Shown piece by piece: positions 15,587 through 17,675 of a stretch of 17,675 nt of DNA. A model generated the notes under the pieces. The model had not been told where the DNA came from. It made no database searches and saw nothing but the letters and a program-made list of their open reading frames with translations. Origin of the DNA: UBA987 sp047620825 (lineage in GTDB: Bacteria; Bacteroidota; Bacteroidia; NS11-12g; UBA9320); the NCBI GenBank assembly GCA_047620825.1, contig JBLHOC010000056.1, forward strand, positions 1-17,675, written 5' to 3'. The stretch's first letter is position 1. Each line of letters opens with the position of its first letter. The translations under genes were made by a program, and so were the position numbers.

Positions 15587-15925
15587 ATGGAAGAAAATTT
15601 ATACAGCTTAGATCAGCTTGAAGCTTTGGCGTCTGGTGATACAGCTTTTGTAAACAAAATGGTTGATATGTTTATCCAAATGGCACCTGAGTCAGTTGAC
15701 CGAATGGTAACAGCCTTGGCTGAGGACGATTTGGAAGATTTAGGAGCAGCAGCACATAAAGTAAAACCATCCATTGATATGATGGGCATTGTAAGTCTTA
15801 AACAAAAAATTAGAGACTTAGAGCAATGGGGAAAAAACAGAACCAATATGGAACTGATTCCTGGCCTTTTAGATGATGTTATTGAAACATTAAATAACGT
15901 AGTACATCAATTACGTAGCCGATAA
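15587..15925 (+). CDS. HPt-domain phosphotransfer protein
   Basis: A 112-residue, all-helical, stand-alone histidine phosphotransfer protein. The phospho-accepting residue should be His57 in GAAAHKVKPSIDMMG. The first helices (FVNKMVDMFIQMAPESVDRM) and the later KIRDLEQWGK match the HPt four-helix bundle. The usual Gly three residues after the His is a Pro (HKVKP); I recall this form from other Bacteroidota. Such proteins relay phosphate from the receiver of a hybrid kinase to a final response regulator, or act as a phosphate sink. Being co-transcribed with the NtrC-type regulator makes that protein the likely partner (inference). The stop lies two bases from the stop of the converging pdxJ, with no terminator between. 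Confidence 0.92.
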   Translation: MEENLYSLDQLEALASGDTAFVNKMVDMFIQMAPESVDRMVTALAEDDLEDLGAAAHKVKPSIDMMGIVSLKQKIRDLEQWGKNRTNMELIPGLLDDVIETLNNVVHQLRSR

Positions 15926-15927
15926 GA

Positions 15928-16650
15928 CTAAGATTTAAGTTGATTTAAATAGGCTACAATTGTATTATGTAGTCCCAAATACAAAGCGTCACACACCAAA
16001 GCGTGTCCGATACTCACTTCCAGTAATTTTGGAATTTCAGTACAAAAGTATTTTAGATTAGATAGATCTAAATCGTGTCCTGCATTTAGACCAATGTCTT
16101 GATTCATCGCTTCATTTGCCGCATTTAAAAACGGGGCAATGGCCTTTACTTTATCTGATTTACATCCATGCGCATAAGCCTCTGTATATAATTCAACACG
16201 GTCTGTGCCTGTCTGTTTAGCCGCTTTTATTTGATCTACAATTGGATCAATAAAAATAGAAGTCCGAATACCATTAGATTTAAATAAGGCCACGGTCTCT
16301 TGTAAAAATCTTGCGTTCGATATACAATCCCACCCCGAATTTGATGTCAATGCGTCAGGGGCATCTGGCACCAAAGTAACTTGTGTTGGTTTTACATCTA
16401 AAACAAGGTCAATAAATTTCTGGTTTGGATTGCCTTCAATATTGTATTCCGTTGTAACGACTGTTGAAAGTTGACGTGCATCGTCAAAACGGATATGTCT
16501 TTCGTCTGGTCTTGGATGTACCGTTATCCCTTGGGCACCAAATGTCTCGCAATCCTTGGCAATGTGTAATAGATCTGGATTGTTACCACCTCTTGCATTA
16601 CGAATGGTGGCGAATTTGTTAATATTCACACTTAATTTAGTCATTGTCAT
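15928..16650 (-). CDS. pdxJ: Pyridoxine 5'-phosphate synthase
   Basis: PdxJ condenses 1-deoxyxylulose 5-phosphate with 3-amino-2-oxopropyl phosphate, the last ring-forming step of the DXP-dependent vitamin B6 pathway, in the cytoplasm. The 240-residue product has the family's motifs: KLSVNINKFATIRNARGG at the start, GITVHPRPDERHI with two conserved His, TEYNIEGN, TLVPD then TSNSGWD, SIFIDP, RVELYTEAYA, GLNAGHDLDL and the closing SIGHALVCDALYLGL. Two starts are possible: the ATG at 16650, which overlaps the upstream stop as ATGA, or the ATG at 16644 (MTKLSVNIN), which matches the usual N-terminus better. Either way translation is probably coupled to the upstream gene. Confidence 0.96.
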   Translation of the reverse strand: MTMTKLSVNINKFATIRNARGGNNPDLLHIAKDCETFGAQGITVHPRPDERHIRFDDARQLSTVVTTEYNIEGNPNQKFIDLVLDVKPTQVTLVPDAPDALTSNSGWDCISNARFLQETVALFKSNGIRTSIFIDPIVDQIKAAKQTGTDRVELYTEAYAHGCKSDKVKAIAPFLNAANEAMNQDIGLNAGHDLDLSNLKYFCTEIPKLLEVSIGHALVCDALYLGLHNTIVAYLNQLKS

Positions 16651-17675
16651 ATCCTGATTCTGATTTGAAATTTAACATCAGTTCTATGGGGCGAAGAAAC
16701 AGAATCCAACCCACTTCCAAAACCTTTTAAATCACTTTTGTAATCCAACCCTACTTTACACCAGAGGTCAATATTTGGTTTGATAGGATATTGAATCAAA
16801 GCATATGTTCTGGTTTGATTGTCTTGATAGAACGGAACGGAGTAGCTATACGCTACATCATTTTCGTAGGCATAAATGCGGTTGGCATATTGATCAATGT
16901 TAGCCATGGCTAGTCGCATTGTGAGTTTTAGCCGTCGTTTTGGAAAGGTTATTCGTACATCTTGGTATAACATACTTCCTTGACTTGACTGATGTTCGTT
17001 GTCAAATATGCTAGCCTCATAGCGCGTCTTAAGCGACAAGCGTTTTGTGGGAGCTGTTGTTAAATGAATCCTGATTTTAATGGTAGTGGCGTTAACGAGT
17101 TGCTTGGCAGATGTTTTTAGTAGCTGATGGGTCTGTTTGGTTTCAGATTTCAATCTTACATACCACTGTAGGCGTTTTGAGACTTTGTATTTGACGTCAA
17201 CCAGATAATCTGTGCCTCGCGAAGGCGTTAAAGTAGACGAAGTCAGCCAGTTGAATTGGTACCGATCTACATAACTTGAGATGGTAAGTTTATAAGAGGC
17301 GTTAAACTGTAGCCCGATGTAATAACCAGTTTCATTTCTGCTCAAACTTGACTCAGTAAACGTTTTAGAATATCTATCAATAAATCCTTTTCCTAATCGC
17401 CGATAAAGTGCAGTAAAACTGAGTGACTTGCTCAGTGGTTTTATGATGCCCTCCACAAATCCAGTTGAGCGATTAGAGCCAATCGTTATCTCACCGAAAA
17501 ACATACTATTATTTATATAGGTGCGATGAGCAAAACCGTGTTTATGAAAGAAGCCTTGATTGGATTGAAACAACTGGTAAACCCGATTTGAGCGCAGATG
17601 CTGTCCGCTAACTTTTTGGGCGATGGATGTAAATTCTATAGAAGATAATCCCATTTTGTGTTCAAGATTGAAACC
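16647..17675 (-). CDS. Beta-barrel-like protein, C-terminal part (N-terminus outside window)
   Basis: The frame is open to the right edge (GFNLEHK precedes the first in-window Met), so at least 343 residues are seen and the start is missing. The sequence is a long series of amphipathic beta strands with aromatic girdle residues (YYIGLQFNASYKLTISSYVDRYQF, LQWYVRLKSETKQ, YALIQYPIKP), ending DVKFQIRIRI, as in outer-membrane barrels. The block ALYRRLGKGFIDRYSKTFTESS, then NETGYYIGL, reminds me of the C-terminal barrel of Bacteroidota proteins with an N-terminal helix-hairpin-helix (ComEA-like) domain. That is from memory, and the diagnostic N-terminus cannot be seen. The TGA overlaps the pdxJ start, so the two are co-transcribed, though no functional link is evident. 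Confidence 0.65.
   Translation of the reverse strand, partial: GFNLEHKMGLSSIEFTSIAQKVSGQHLRSNRVYQLFQSNQGFFHKHGFAHRTYINNSMFFGEITIGSNRSTGFVEGIIKPLSKSLSFTALYRRLGKGFIDRYSKTFTESSLSRNETGYYIGLQFNASYKLTISSYVDRYQFNWLTSSTLTPSRGTDYLVDVKYKVSKRLQWYVRLKSETKQTHQLLKTSAKQLVNATTIKIRIHLTTAPTKRLSLKTRYEASIFDNEHQSSQGSMLYQDVRITFPKRRLKLTMRLAMANIDQYANRIYAYENDVAYSYSVPFYQDNQTRTYALIQYPIKPNIDLWCKVGLDYKSDLKGFGSGLDSVSSPHRTDVKFQIRIRI

Noticed and set aside
1..17675. CRISPR array, insertion sequence, tRNA, integrase or defence system
   Set aside because: No regular short repeats with spacers, no transposase or integrase motifs, no terminal inverted repeats, and no tRNA-like cloverleaf was noticed by eye on either strand.

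Overview
The window reads as chromosomal DNA of an AT-rich, gliding or marine-type member of the Bacteroidota (Flavobacteriia/Sphingobacteriia-like). Four things point there. Two proteins carry type IX secretion (T9SS) C-terminal sorting domains, one type B and one type A. Promoter octamers fit the Bacteroidota TAnnTTTG element. The F1 beta subunit has the extra loop before its QMNEPPG motif and the epsilon subunit is short. Classical Shine-Dalgarno sequences are scarce. I cannot name the genus.

Layout. At the left edge lies the 3' end of atpG (F1 gamma), closed by a strong terminator. A very large type-B T9SS secreted protein (about 1490 aa, PKD repeats) follows on the minus strand. Divergent from it is a small exported protein with a coiled coil and a beta-rich C-terminus. 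That gene runs tail-to-tail into an acyl-CoA carboxylase beta subunit of the methylcrotonyl-CoA type; the two share one CTAG stop palindrome. Next come the small SRP RNA gene (ffs) with a clear Bacteroidota promoter, a short transaldolase, and a Dpm1-like family 2 glycosyltransferase, the last two each followed by a hairpin terminator.

From about 9665 to 12051 there is a decayed gene for a type-A T9SS protein. It still has a signal peptide, an Ig/PKD-like module, two tandem 169-residue repeats and a sorting tail, but it is broken by one frameshift and two in-frame TAA codons. On the minus strand atpD-atpC follow, with their own promoter and terminator, so the F-ATPase genes are split between the two sides of the window. 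Divergent from atpD is a two-gene signalling unit: an NtrC-type sigma-54 activator with a receiver domain, and an HPt phosphotransfer protein, with no kinase in view. It converges on pdxJ (vitamin B6 synthesis), which overlaps the end of an incomplete beta-barrel-like gene that leaves the window.

Most of the window is ordinary housekeeping. The parts worth a second look are the broken repeat protein and its repeat module, the kinase-less NtrC/HPt pair, the split ATPase with its minimal epsilon subunit, and the tightly packed convergent gene ends. I did not find a convincing new defence or mobile system.
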